31,480 nucleotides of DNA. Origin: CADEED01 sp035286365. Lineage in GTDB: Bacteria > Pseudomonadota > Gammaproteobacteria > Steroidobacterales > Steroidobacteraceae. Shown here piece after piece: positions 23,186 through 30,144 of the stretch (its first letter is position 1; each line of letters begins with the position of its first letter). The translations under genes and the position numbers were made by a program. Under the pieces are notes generated by a model. That model saw nothing but the letters and a program-made list of their open reading frames with translations. It searched no databases and was not told the origin of the DNA. The DNA is taken from positions 1 to 31,480 of the forward strand of contig DATHJZ010000006.1 in the NCBI GenBank assembly GCA_035286365.1, in the 5' to 3' direction.

Positions 23186-23647
23186 CTACCTGGAGATGGG
23201 CATCGAGCTCGTGTCCGCCGCAGACTGCTCGTGCCAGATCAACACCGCCCACTGGCCGGCGATCAGGAAGAGCAGCAGCGCCGCAATGTAGTAGAGCGCG
23301 CGCCTGGCGCCCTTCGGCGGCATCGGGGTGGTGGCTGAAGAAATCTTTCCCGGCGATCCGGCCTGGCGCTTCGGCGACCGGTGCAGCAGAGCCAGCAGGC
23401 GCGTTGCGATCGTCGTAGTGTCAGCGCCTGGCGCAGGCCCATTCGGCACCGACGCCAGCAGTGTGCCAAGCTTCTGCAGCGCCGACTCGTGGGACAGGCT
23501 CGCAATGCTCGCGGCCTCATCCCAGGGATCGAAACCCAGCCGCGCCAGCACGGAGAGCAGCGTCAGCGGCATGCCGCTGGCGTCGGCGGCGACCGGAGCG
23601 TGGAGAAACTCGTCGAATTCGGTCCGGAGCGTGGCGTTCATACGCAT
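23186..23647 (-). CDS. Small hypothetical protein with one C-terminal membrane segment
   Basis: I do not recognise a named family. The 153-residue product has a soluble N-terminal part (TEFDEFLHAPVAADASGMPLTLLSVLARLGFDPWDEAASIASL, shown here as a continuous run of helices). It then has a polar Ser/Pro linker, KGARRALYYI and one membrane segment (about 115-135, AALLLFLIAGQWAVLIW), with a short tail. It is therefore probably tail-anchored with the large part in the cytosol. ATG 23647 and ATG 23641 are both possible. GGAGG lies 12 bases before the first. It sits between the ABC permease and chrA, seven bases before the latter. Confidence 0.72.
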   Translation of the reverse strand: MRMNATLRTEFDEFLHAPVAADASGMPLTLLSVLARLGFDPWDEAASIASLSHESALQKLGTLLASVPNGPAPGADTTTIATRLLALLHRSPKRQAGSPGKISSATTPMPPKGARRALYYIAALLLFLIAGQWAVLIWHEQSAADTSSMPISR

Positions 23648-23705
23648 ACTGTCTCACGCCCTCCGGTGAAGTGTCGGTGCGTTTCCGCACGGATGACGCC
23701 CAGGG

Positions 23706-24989
23706 TTACTCGTGGCGCAACGCGTCGATGGGCGCGAGGTTGGCGGCGCGGCGCGCCGGCAGGATTCCGAACAGCATTCCGACCAGCGCTGAGAAACCCG
23801 TCGCGCCCACGACCGCCCACCACGGCACCGCCGGCGGTGGAAAGTGCGGAATCATTTTCGCGGCGAGGACACCCAGCAACCATCCGAATCCTATGCCGAT
23901 GATGCCGCCGATCACTGCGAGCACCATCGCTTCGATCAGGAACTGCATGAGGATGAAACTGCGCGGCGCGCCGAGCGCCTTGGCGATGCCGATCTCGCGC
24001 GTTCGTTCCGTGACCGACACCAGCATGATGTTCATGATGCCGACGCCGCCCACCAGCAGCGAGATCCCCACAACGGCGGAGATGACCACGGTGATGGTGC
24101 TCGACACCCGCTCGATGGTCTGCGTGATCGACTGCGATGTCTCGACCTTGAAGTCGTCGGTGTCCTTTGGGCCGATATTGTGCGCTCGGCGCAGCAGCGC
24201 CGTGATTCGACTGGTGACATCGTTGACCGCATCCAGGTTTTCGACGGTGAGCAGGATGGCCATGTCCGGCTCGCGCTCCGGGCCCGCGAGCGCGCGGCCG
24301 GTCTCGAAAGGAATCACGACGTAGTTGTCGAGGCTCTGCCCGAAGAGGTCGCCGCGCGCCTCCATCACACCCACGATCTTGAACCACTCACCGCCCACCT
24401 GGATGAAAGTGCCGATGGGATCTTCTGGCAGCTTCAGATCGGTGCGCGCCTTGTCGCCGAGGACGACGACGCGGCGCCGTGTGTCGTTGTCGCTGTCGGT
24501 GATGAATCGTCCGATATGTGGATAGGACTGGTTGGCGAGCTGAAACCAGCTCGTGGTGGCGAAGACCTGTGCGCCCGTGGTGTTGCTGCCGTAACGCACG
24601 CCGCCGGGAAGATTGAGCCCGGACATGGGCGTCACGTTGCTGATGCCCGCGACGCGATACTTCACCAGCTCGAGATCGGCCGGCCGCAGCCGGTTCCATT
24701 TTCCGATCAACCAGTCTTCGCGCGAGGTCTCCGACCTGATCTGCAATGCATTGCCGCCGAACCCCTGGAACTCGTTCATCACCGAGCGCGTCAGGCCCTG
24801 CAGCAGCGACACGATGCAGATGACCGAAGCCACCCCGATGATGACGCCCAGCATGGTGAGAAAACTGCGCATGCGGTGAGAGCGGATACTCGCTAGCGCC
24901 GAGCGCACGCACTCCTGCAAGGCGTAGAAGAATGCCTGCAGCCGATTCCCTTCATCGATCGGCGCGACTTCGCGTGTGGGGCTGTTCAC
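23706..24989 (-). CDS. ABC transporter permease, MacB/YknZ type
   Basis: The product, about 427 residues, has the MacB architecture. There is one N-terminal membrane segment after SHRMRSFLTMLGVIIGVASVICIVS (split by the helix start), a large periplasmic domain (about 70-290), and three C-terminal FtsX segments. The latter carry VGGVGIMNIMLVSVTERTREIG, KALGAPRSFI and GILPARRAANLAPIDALRHE. It is the permease of an efflux or extracytoplasmic-release type exporter. The ATPase is a separate gene, unlike E. coli MacB. No good ATG exists at the start: GTG 24989 or GTG 24998, both beside the ATPase stop (TGA at 24991-24993), are the candidates, so translation is coupled. The order Yip1, adaptor, ATPase, permease matches yknWXYZ. 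Confidence 0.9.
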   Translation of the reverse strand: MNSPTREVAPIDEGNRLQAFFYALQECVRSALASIRSHRMRSFLTMLGVIIGVASVICIVSLLQGLTRSVMNEFQGFGGNALQIRSETSREDWLIGKWNRLRPADLELVKYRVAGISNVTPMSGLNLPGGVRYGSNTTGAQVFATTSWFQLANQSYPHIGRFITDSDNDTRRRVVVLGDKARTDLKLPEDPIGTFIQVGGEWFKIVGVMEARGDLFGQSLDNYVVIPFETGRALAGPEREPDMAILLTVENLDAVNDVTSRITALLRRAHNIGPKDTDDFKVETSQSITQTIERVSSTITVVISAVVGISLLVGGVGIMNIMLVSVTERTREIGIAKALGAPRSFILMQFLIEAMVLAVIGGIIGIGFGWLLGVLAAKMIPHFPPPAVPWWAVVGATGFSALVGMLFGILPARRAANLAPIDALRHE

Positions 24990-24990
24990 G

Positions 24991-25692
24991 TCAGGCACTC
25001 GCCGCAACCGCCGGGCCTGTCTGCGCACGATCTTCCACGATGCGGCCGTCGTGCAATCGCACCACGCGCCGGCAGTACTCGGCGACCGCGGCATCGTGGG
25101 TCACGATGATGATGGTCATGCCATCCGCGTGCAGGTCGCCGAAGACGCCCATGATCTCGCGCGCCGTCTTGCTGTCGAGATTGCCCGTCGGCTCATCGGC
25201 GAGCAGCACTTCCGGCCGGCCGACGAGCGCCCTGGCGATCGCCACGCGTTGCCGCTGGCCCCCGGAGAGTTCGTTGGGCATATGAAGAGTGCGCGCTTCG
25301 AGACCGACGCGCGCCAACGCCGCGTTCGCGCGCTCGCGTCGAATGGCGGGCGCGACGCCGCGATAGATCAACGGCTGCGCGACATTGTCGGCGATGGTCG
25401 TGCGCGGCATCAGATAGTAGCTCTGGAAGATGAAGCCGATCTTGCGGTTGCGCACGCGCGCGAGCTGGTCTTCGGAGAGGCCGGCGACCGCTTCGCCGTC
25501 GAGCGTGTACGTGCCGGTGGTTGGCAGGTCCAGGCAGCCGAGTACATTCATCATGGTCGACTTGCCGGATCCCGACGGACCGACGAGCGCCACGTATTCA
25601 TTGCGCGCGATGTGCAGGTTGATGTCGGCGAGCGCGATGAGCTCGGTGCTGCCCATCTGGTACGTCTTGCCGATGCCGCGCAGCTCGATCAA
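24991..25692 (-). CDS. ABC transporter ATP-binding protein, MacB/LolD/YknY type
   Basis: This 233-residue ATPase has all motifs: Walker A GPSGSGKS (38-45), Q-loop FIFQSYYLMPR (88-97), signature LSGGQRQRV (142-150), Walker B VLLADEPTGNLD (162-173) and the switch His199 in IIIVTHD. The TGNLD end and overall pattern place it in the MacB/LolD exporter group. It sits between the adaptor (6-base gap) and the permease (overlap or near-overlap), so the three are made together. The Q-loop reads SYYLMPR where most relatives have FNLLPR, a small variation. Confidence 0.93.
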   Translation of the reverse strand: MIELRGIGKTYQMGSTELIALADINLHIARNEYVALVGPSGSGKSTMMNVLGCLDLPTTGTYTLDGEAVAGLSEDQLARVRNRKIGFIFQSYYLMPRTTIADNVAQPLIYRGVAPAIRRERANAALARVGLEARTLHMPNELSGGQRQRVAIARALVGRPEVLLADEPTGNLDSKTAREIMGVFGDLHADGMTIIIVTHDAAVAEYCRRVVRLHDGRIVEDRAQTGPAVAASA

Positions 25693-25698
25693 GCGATC

Positions 25699-26907
25699 CT
25701 ACTTCGCGGCCAACGCGGGCTTGGCGCTGGCATTGATACCCACCTTCTCGCCGTCGAGCAGGAACAGCAGCGTCTTCGCCGGCCCGACGACGACCTGCTC
25801 GCCTTCTTTCAGGCCGGTGGTGACGGCGATGTAGCTGTCATCGGCGGTGCCCGTGGTGACGACGCGCTTCTTGGCGCGGCCCGCATCGAAGACGAACACG
25901 CTCGCCAGCGATTTCTCCGCCCGTGGGGCTTTGTCGGGGTTGTCTTCGTAGCGCAGCGATTGCACCGGCACCGCCAAAACCTTGGCGTCGCTGTCGGAAC
26001 CCGTGAGTACCTCGGCGCGACAACTCATGCCGGGATGAAAGGTCACTCCTGCGGTGTTCGTCAGGCGTATTCGGACCGGGTAGTTCTTGTTCTGCCCGAC
26101 TACGAAGCGCGGTGCGATGGCCACCTGGTCCACCTTTCCCATCAGGACCTTGTCGGGAAAAGCCGCCGGCACCACGCGCGCTTCCAGGCCCACTTTCACG
26201 CGCGCGATGTCGGTTTCATCGACGTTGATCTCGGCATCGATGCTGGTCGTGTCGGCGACGTCGACCAGGGTCGAGCCCGCGATTCCGGAGAAGCTCGGTA
26301 CCGCGGTCTGGCCCACCTTCACGTAGATAGCCGTCACCTTGCCATTGAGCGGCGAGCGAATCTCGGTCTTCGCGAGTTGTTCCTCGGCCTGGCTCAATTG
26401 CGCCTGCGCCTGCGAGAGTTGTTCGCGGCTGGTGCGCAGGTCCACCTCCGCGAGATTACGCGCGGAAACGAGCTCTGCGAGGCTGTTGACGTCGACCATG
26501 CCTTTCGCCTGTAGCGACTCGTAACGCTTCACTTTGATGCCTTGCGCATCGAAGTCCACCTGGCTGCGCTCGATTCTGAGCCGTGACTGGCGAACCTGCG
26601 CCTTGCTTTGTTCGATGGCCGCGCGCGGCGCGGCCGGGTCGAGCCGCATCAGCAGTTGATCGCGGGTGACCTGGTCGCCCTCCTTCACCAGTATTTCCTT
26701 GACGCGCCCGGTCACTTCCGGCGCCAGCGTCACCTGGCTCTCGTAGGTCAGGGAGCCGGATGCGAGCACCGTGGGCGTCAGCGCGCGCGTGGTGACGCGT
26801 TCGAGGTCGACAACCTTGTTAGTGTCGTCACGCGAGAGCTTCAGCACCACCGGGATCACGATCAGCGCAACGATGACGCCGACCACGATCCATTGTTTTC
26901 GGGTCAT
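25699..26907 (-). CDS. Periplasmic adaptor, MacA/YknX type
   Basis: The 402-residue protein has an N-terminal membrane anchor (about 6-23, WIVVGVIVALIVIPVVL) and a split lipoyl domain (GRVKEILVKEGDQV near 67-80 and EIRSPLNGKVTAIYVKVG near 180-197). Between these is a long coiled-coil hairpin (about 95-175). Beta-barrel and membrane-proximal domains follow. This is the HlyD/MacA fold that bridges an inner-membrane ABC permease to an outer-membrane channel in Gram-negatives. No TolC gene is in the window, so a housekeeping channel would be needed. It starts nine bases after the Yip1 stop. Confidence 0.92.
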   Translation of the reverse strand: MTRKQWIVVGVIVALIVIPVVLKLSRDDTNKVVDLERVTTRALTPTVLASGSLTYESQVTLAPEVTGRVKEILVKEGDQVTRDQLLMRLDPAAPRAAIEQSKAQVRQSRLRIERSQVDFDAQGIKVKRYESLQAKGMVDVNSLAELVSARNLAEVDLRTSREQLSQAQAQLSQAEEQLAKTEIRSPLNGKVTAIYVKVGQTAVPSFSGIAGSTLVDVADTTSIDAEINVDETDIARVKVGLEARVVPAAFPDKVLMGKVDQVAIAPRFVVGQNKNYPVRIRLTNTAGVTFHPGMSCRAEVLTGSDSDAKVLAVPVQSLRYEDNPDKAPRAEKSLASVFVFDAGRAKKRVVTTGTADDSYIAVTTGLKEGEQVVVGPAKTLLFLLDGEKVGINASAKPALAAK

Positions 26908-26916
26908 CGCACGCGC

Positions 26917-27612
26917 CTACTTGAAAGCAATGAAGGCCCAGATGCCGAAGATCAGCACGGCCGGGATCAGGACCAGGATCGCGCTGAAGGCCCAGGAGCG
27001 CTGGCTCCAGGTGCGCACGCCGATGATCATCAGCGCCCAGGCCAGAAAGCCCGGGATATTCACAGCATCGAGGAATGCCTGTCCGGGGCTCCCCGTCGGC
27101 CGGTGGATCAGCAATTCGTTGAGCGAGAGCGGCTGCAACACGCCCGGGCTCAATTGCGACGTGTCACTCGTGGCAAGGAAGATTGCCGACACGACGATAC
27201 CCAGCAGCATGGGCAGCGACCCCCAACAGGCCAGTGCCAACCAGTGTTTGAATCCTTGGGGGAGCTTCGTGACCTTGGCGGCTATCAGGAAATACAACGC
27301 CGTCACCAGAAAAACGACCGGCAGGAAGATGAGAGTGCCGATCACCGATCCCCACAGCAGCAGACCGCGACTCATCATGCCCATCGCCGCGGCGCGCTCG
27401 GCCTCGGGCATTTTCTGCATCTTCGAATCGTTACTGGCCATGATGTCCTTCAGCCAGTCGATGTCCACGATGCTGTAATACCAATAGACGATGGCGGCGG
27501 TGGCCAGGGTCAACAACAGCAGCGGAAACCAGAAACGCGGACGTTCGCGTAATTCCGCGAAGGCCGTCGAAGGAGCAGTCGCCATGGCACCGGCAAGCGC
27601 AAGATTGTTCAT
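26917..27612 (-). CDS. Yip1 family membrane protein, YknW-like
   Basis: The product, about 231 residues, has five membrane segments, beginning near residue 30 (RFWFPLLLLTLATAAIVYWYY). A charged loop with DIMASNDSKMQKMPEAER follows, then closely packed segments to the C-terminus. The N-terminal AFAELRERPRFWFP and the topology match the bacterial Yip1 family (Pfam Yip1). The start at 27612 is chosen for the GGGGGA site five bases upstream. ATG 27624 is in frame as well. It is the first gene of the Yip1, adaptor, ATPase, permease row. In Bacillus subtilis the Yip1 protein YknW helps assemble YknXYZ, and by position this protein may do the same. Confidence 0.83.
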   Translation of the reverse strand: MNNLALAGAMATAPSTAFAELRERPRFWFPLLLLTLATAAIVYWYYSIVDIDWLKDIMASNDSKMQKMPEAERAAAMGMMSRGLLLWGSVIGTLIFLPVVFLVTALYFLIAAKVTKLPQGFKHWLALACWGSLPMLLGIVVSAIFLATSDTSQLSPGVLQPLSLNELLIHRPTGSPGQAFLDAVNIPGFLAWALMIIGVRTWSQRSWAFSAILVLIPAVLIFGIWAFIAFK

Positions 27613-27657
27613 CGTATCCCCCATTAAGCCGTTGTGACTGCGGCTCTTCCTGCGGCG

Positions 27658-27686
27658 AAGGTATGTGGATCAATCTGCAGATGCAA
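27658..27686 (-). promoter_or_regulatory. Promoter of the yknWXYZ-like operon
   Basis: On the - strand TTGCAT (27681-27686) and TACCTT (27658-27663) are separated by exactly 17 bases. Transcription would start near 27650 and give a leader of about 38 bases ending in the GGGGGA ribosome site. This is the best sigma-70 pattern in the divergent gap. Confidence 0.5.
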
Positions 27687-27728
27687 CCGCAGACCAACTA
27701 CTGTCGATTTCCGTAAGATACCGCTTCG

Positions 27729-27747
27729 TGTTCCTATAACCGGAACA
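27729..27747. promoter_or_regulatory. Inverted repeat over a -10-like box before the pyrimidine-catabolism genes
   Basis: TGTTCC (27729-27734) and GGAACA (27742-27747) form a 6-bp inverted repeat around TATAACC, which contains a -10-like TATAAC (27735-27740). It lies 25 bases before ATG 27772. No good -35 is seen, as expected for an activator-dependent or repressed catabolic promoter. Confidence 0.4.
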
Positions 27748-27771
27748 GTTCAAGGCGCTCGGGAGTCGGGA

Positions 27772-28644
27772 ATGGCAAAGCTCAAGTGTGGGTTGATCCA
27801 GATGGGGTTGAAGGGGGACGTGTCCCTGGGCCCCGAAAAAATCCGGGACCGGATGATCGTGGCGCACCTGCCGCTCATCGACAAGGCCGGCGCCAGCGGG
27901 GTACAGGTGCTGTGCTTCCAGGAGATCTTCACGCAGCCCTATTTCTGCCCCAGCCAGGACCGCAAATGGTACGCGGCGGCCGAAGCGGTTCCCGATGGCT
28001 ACACCGTAAAGCTCATGCAGGAATACGCAAAGAAATATCGCATGGTCATGGTCGTCCCGGTTTACGAGGAAGCCATGACCGGCGTGTATTACAACACTGC
28101 GGCCGTCATCGATGCGGACGGGAAGTACCTCGGCAAATACCGGAAGACGCACATTCCGCAGGTCGATCCGGGGTTCTATGAGAAGTTCTTCTTCAAGCCG
28201 GGCGACCTGGGGTATCCGGTGTTCCAGACCGCCTACGTGAAACTCGGCGTCTACATCTGCTACGACCGCCATTTCCCGGAAGGCTGGCGCGCGCTCGCGC
28301 TGAACGGCGCCGAATACATCGTCAATCCCTCCGCGACGGTCGCGGGCCTGAGCAAGTATCTGTGGGAGCTCGAGCAACCGGCCTCGGCCGCCGCGAACGG
28401 CGTATTCATCGGTGCGATCAATCGCGTCGGCAAGGAAGAACCCTGGGCCGCCAGGATGGGCGAGTTCTACGGGTCTAGCTACATCGTCAATCCGCGCGGG
28501 CAGATCGAAGCCCAGGCGAGCTATGACCAGGACGAGTTGCTCGTGCACGAGATCGACCTCGACATGATCCGGCAGGTGCGCGACACGTGGCAGTTCTTCC
28601 GCGATCGCCGGCCGGATGCGTACGGCTCGCTGGTGCAGGGCTGA
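27772..28644 (+). CDS. Beta-ureidopropionase (N-carbamoyl-beta-alanine amidohydrolase), nitrilase superfamily
   Basis: The 290-residue enzyme has the triad E51 (CFQEIF), K125 (YRKTHIPQ) and C163 (YICYDRHFPEGW). The RKTHIPQVDPGFYEKFFFKPGD-like region (in pieces here) and the ICYDRHFPE motif match beta-ureidopropionases and N-carbamoyl amino-acid hydrolases. It should release ammonia and CO2 from N-carbamoyl-beta-alanine, the last step of reductive pyrimidine breakdown. ATG 27772 is set by GGGAG (27761-27765) six bases upstream. An upstream in-frame ATG (27634) would give a non-conserved leader. The next two genes are a pyrimidine-type permease and dihydropyrimidinase, which settles the likely pathway. 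Hydantoin-derived N-carbamoyl amino acids are the alternative substrate. The stop shares one base with the permease start. Confidence 0.92.
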   Translation: MAKLKCGLIQMGLKGDVSLGPEKIRDRMIVAHLPLIDKAGASGVQVLCFQEIFTQPYFCPSQDRKWYAAAEAVPDGYTVKLMQEYAKKYRMVMVVPVYEEAMTGVYYNTAAVIDADGKYLGKYRKTHIPQVDPGFYEKFFFKPGDLGYPVFQTAYVKLGVYICYDRHFPEGWRALALNGAEYIVNPSATVAGLSKYLWELEQPASAAANGVFIGAINRVGKEEPWAARMGEFYGSSYIVNPRGQIEAQASYDQDELLVHEIDLDMIRQVRDTWQFFRDRRPDAYGSLVQG

Positions 28645-30122
28645 TGGCCAATCAGTCCACGCAAAGCCGCGCGGTACAGGTCGGCGAATTCTACGAGCTC
28701 GAGGTGGGCGCGGACGTCGCTGCCAGTTCGCGCTTCAACGATGACATTGCCCCGACGAAAGTAGCGCAGCGCACCTGGAACACCTGGCACATCGCCGCAC
28801 TGTGGCTGGGCATGTCGGTGTGCGTGCCGACCTACACCTTGGGCGGCGTGCTGACGACATACTTCGGGCTCTCGGTCGGCGAGGCGCTGTGGGCGGTGTT
28901 CATCGCCAATGTCATCGTGCTCGTCCCGCTCATTCTCAATGCGTTCGGCGGCACGAAGTTCGGCATTCCGTTTCCGGTGATGCTGCGCGCGTCGTTCGGG
29001 ATCGTCGGTTCCAACGTCCCGGCGATGATTCGCGCGCTGGTGGCCTGCGGATGGTTCGGCATTCAGACGCTGTTCGGCGGGATCGCCGTGCACCTGCTGC
29101 TGTCGGCGCTGTTCGACTCCTGGAAAGCACTCGGCGGCATCGGCGAAGTCCTGGGCTTCTTCATCTTCTGGATCGCGAACGTCAGCGTGGTGATCCGCGG
29201 CTCGGAGTCGATCAAGCGACTCGAGGCCTTTGCGGCGCCGCTGCTGTTGTTAGTCGGCGCGGGACTGCTGATCTGGGCATGGCCGCAGGCTTCCATCAGC
29301 GAATTGCTCGCGCGGCCACCCAAGCGTCCAGCGGATGCGTCGTTCTTCGCCTATTTCCTCGCGGGTCTGACCGCGATGGTGGGCTTCTGGGCGACGTTGT
29401 CGCTCAACATTCCGGACTTCAGTCGCTTCGCCAAGTCACAGAAGAGCCAGATCGTCGGCCAGGTCATCGGCCTGCCGTTCACGATGCTCATGTTCGCAGG
29501 CTTAGGGGTCGTCATGACGTCCGCCTCCGCGCAGCTGGTCGGCGAGACGATTTCCGATCCGATCACCTTGATCGGCCGCATCGACAGCCCGATGTGGGTG
29601 ATCCTCTCGATGATCATCATCATCCTTGCGACCATGGCGACCAATACGGCAGCGAACGTCGTCTCGCCCACGAACGATTTTCAGAACGTGGCGCCAAAAT
29701 TTATCGACCGAAAGAAGGGCGTGCTGCTGACCGGCCTCATCGGCATCGTGCTGATGAGCTGGGAACTGCTCAAGCGGATGGGCTGGCTCGAATCGAACGT
29801 CAGTCTCGACAGCCTGTATTCGAACTGGCTCATCGGCTACTCGAGCCTGCTCGGCCCGATCGCCGGCATCATGGTCGTGGACTATTTCGTGGTGCGAAAA
29901 CAGCACTTCGATCTGCCCGGACTCTATCTGGACACGGGCCCCTACCCCGCGTGGAACCTTTCGGGCTTCGTGGCATTGCTCATTCCCGTGGCGTTGACGC
30001 TCATCGCGATTACCACGGGCGCGCTCAAGTGGTTCTACACTTACGGCTGGTTCACGGGCTCGATCCTCGGCGGACTCATCTATTACATTGGCAGCCGCAG
30101 GGCCATGCAGAGTCGGCCGTAG
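28644..30122 (+). CDS. NCS1 family nucleobase/hydantoin permease
   Basis: This 492-residue protein has about 12 membrane segments and the NCS1 signatures: APTKVAQRTWNTWHIAALW at the entry, GTKFGIPFPVMLRASFGIVG, RALVACGWFGIQT, and WATLSLNIPDFSRFAKSQKSQ (split) in the core. Its transport substrate is uracil, dihydrouracil, allantoin or hydantoin by family. The neighbours favour a pyrimidine or hydantoin. ATG 28644 overlaps the upstream stop by one base (TGATG), so translation is coupled. The stop is 22 bases before the dihydropyrimidinase gene. Confidence 0.93.
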   Translation: MANQSTQSRAVQVGEFYELEVGADVAASSRFNDDIAPTKVAQRTWNTWHIAALWLGMSVCVPTYTLGGVLTTYFGLSVGEALWAVFIANVIVLVPLILNAFGGTKFGIPFPVMLRASFGIVGSNVPAMIRALVACGWFGIQTLFGGIAVHLLLSALFDSWKALGGIGEVLGFFIFWIANVSVVIRGSESIKRLEAFAAPLLLLVGAGLLIWAWPQASISELLARPPKRPADASFFAYFLAGLTAMVGFWATLSLNIPDFSRFAKSQKSQIVGQVIGLPFTMLMFAGLGVVMTSASAQLVGETISDPITLIGRIDSPMWVILSMIIIILATMATNTAANVVSPTNDFQNVAPKFIDRKKGVLLTGLIGIVLMSWELLKRMGWLESNVSLDSLYSNWLIGYSSLLGPIAGIMVVDYFVVRKQHFDLPGLYLDTGPYPAWNLSGFVALLIPVALTLIAITTGALKWFYTYGWFTGSILGGLIYYIGSRRAMQSRP

Positions 30123-30144
30123 CGGGCAAACTTGAGGTAGTCGC

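Noticed and set aside
23706..26907. Ordinary macrolide exporter macAB
   Set aside because: The ATPase and permease are separate genes, and a Yip1 gene leads the row. That fits the yknWXYZ arrangement better. A macrolide role is not excluded.
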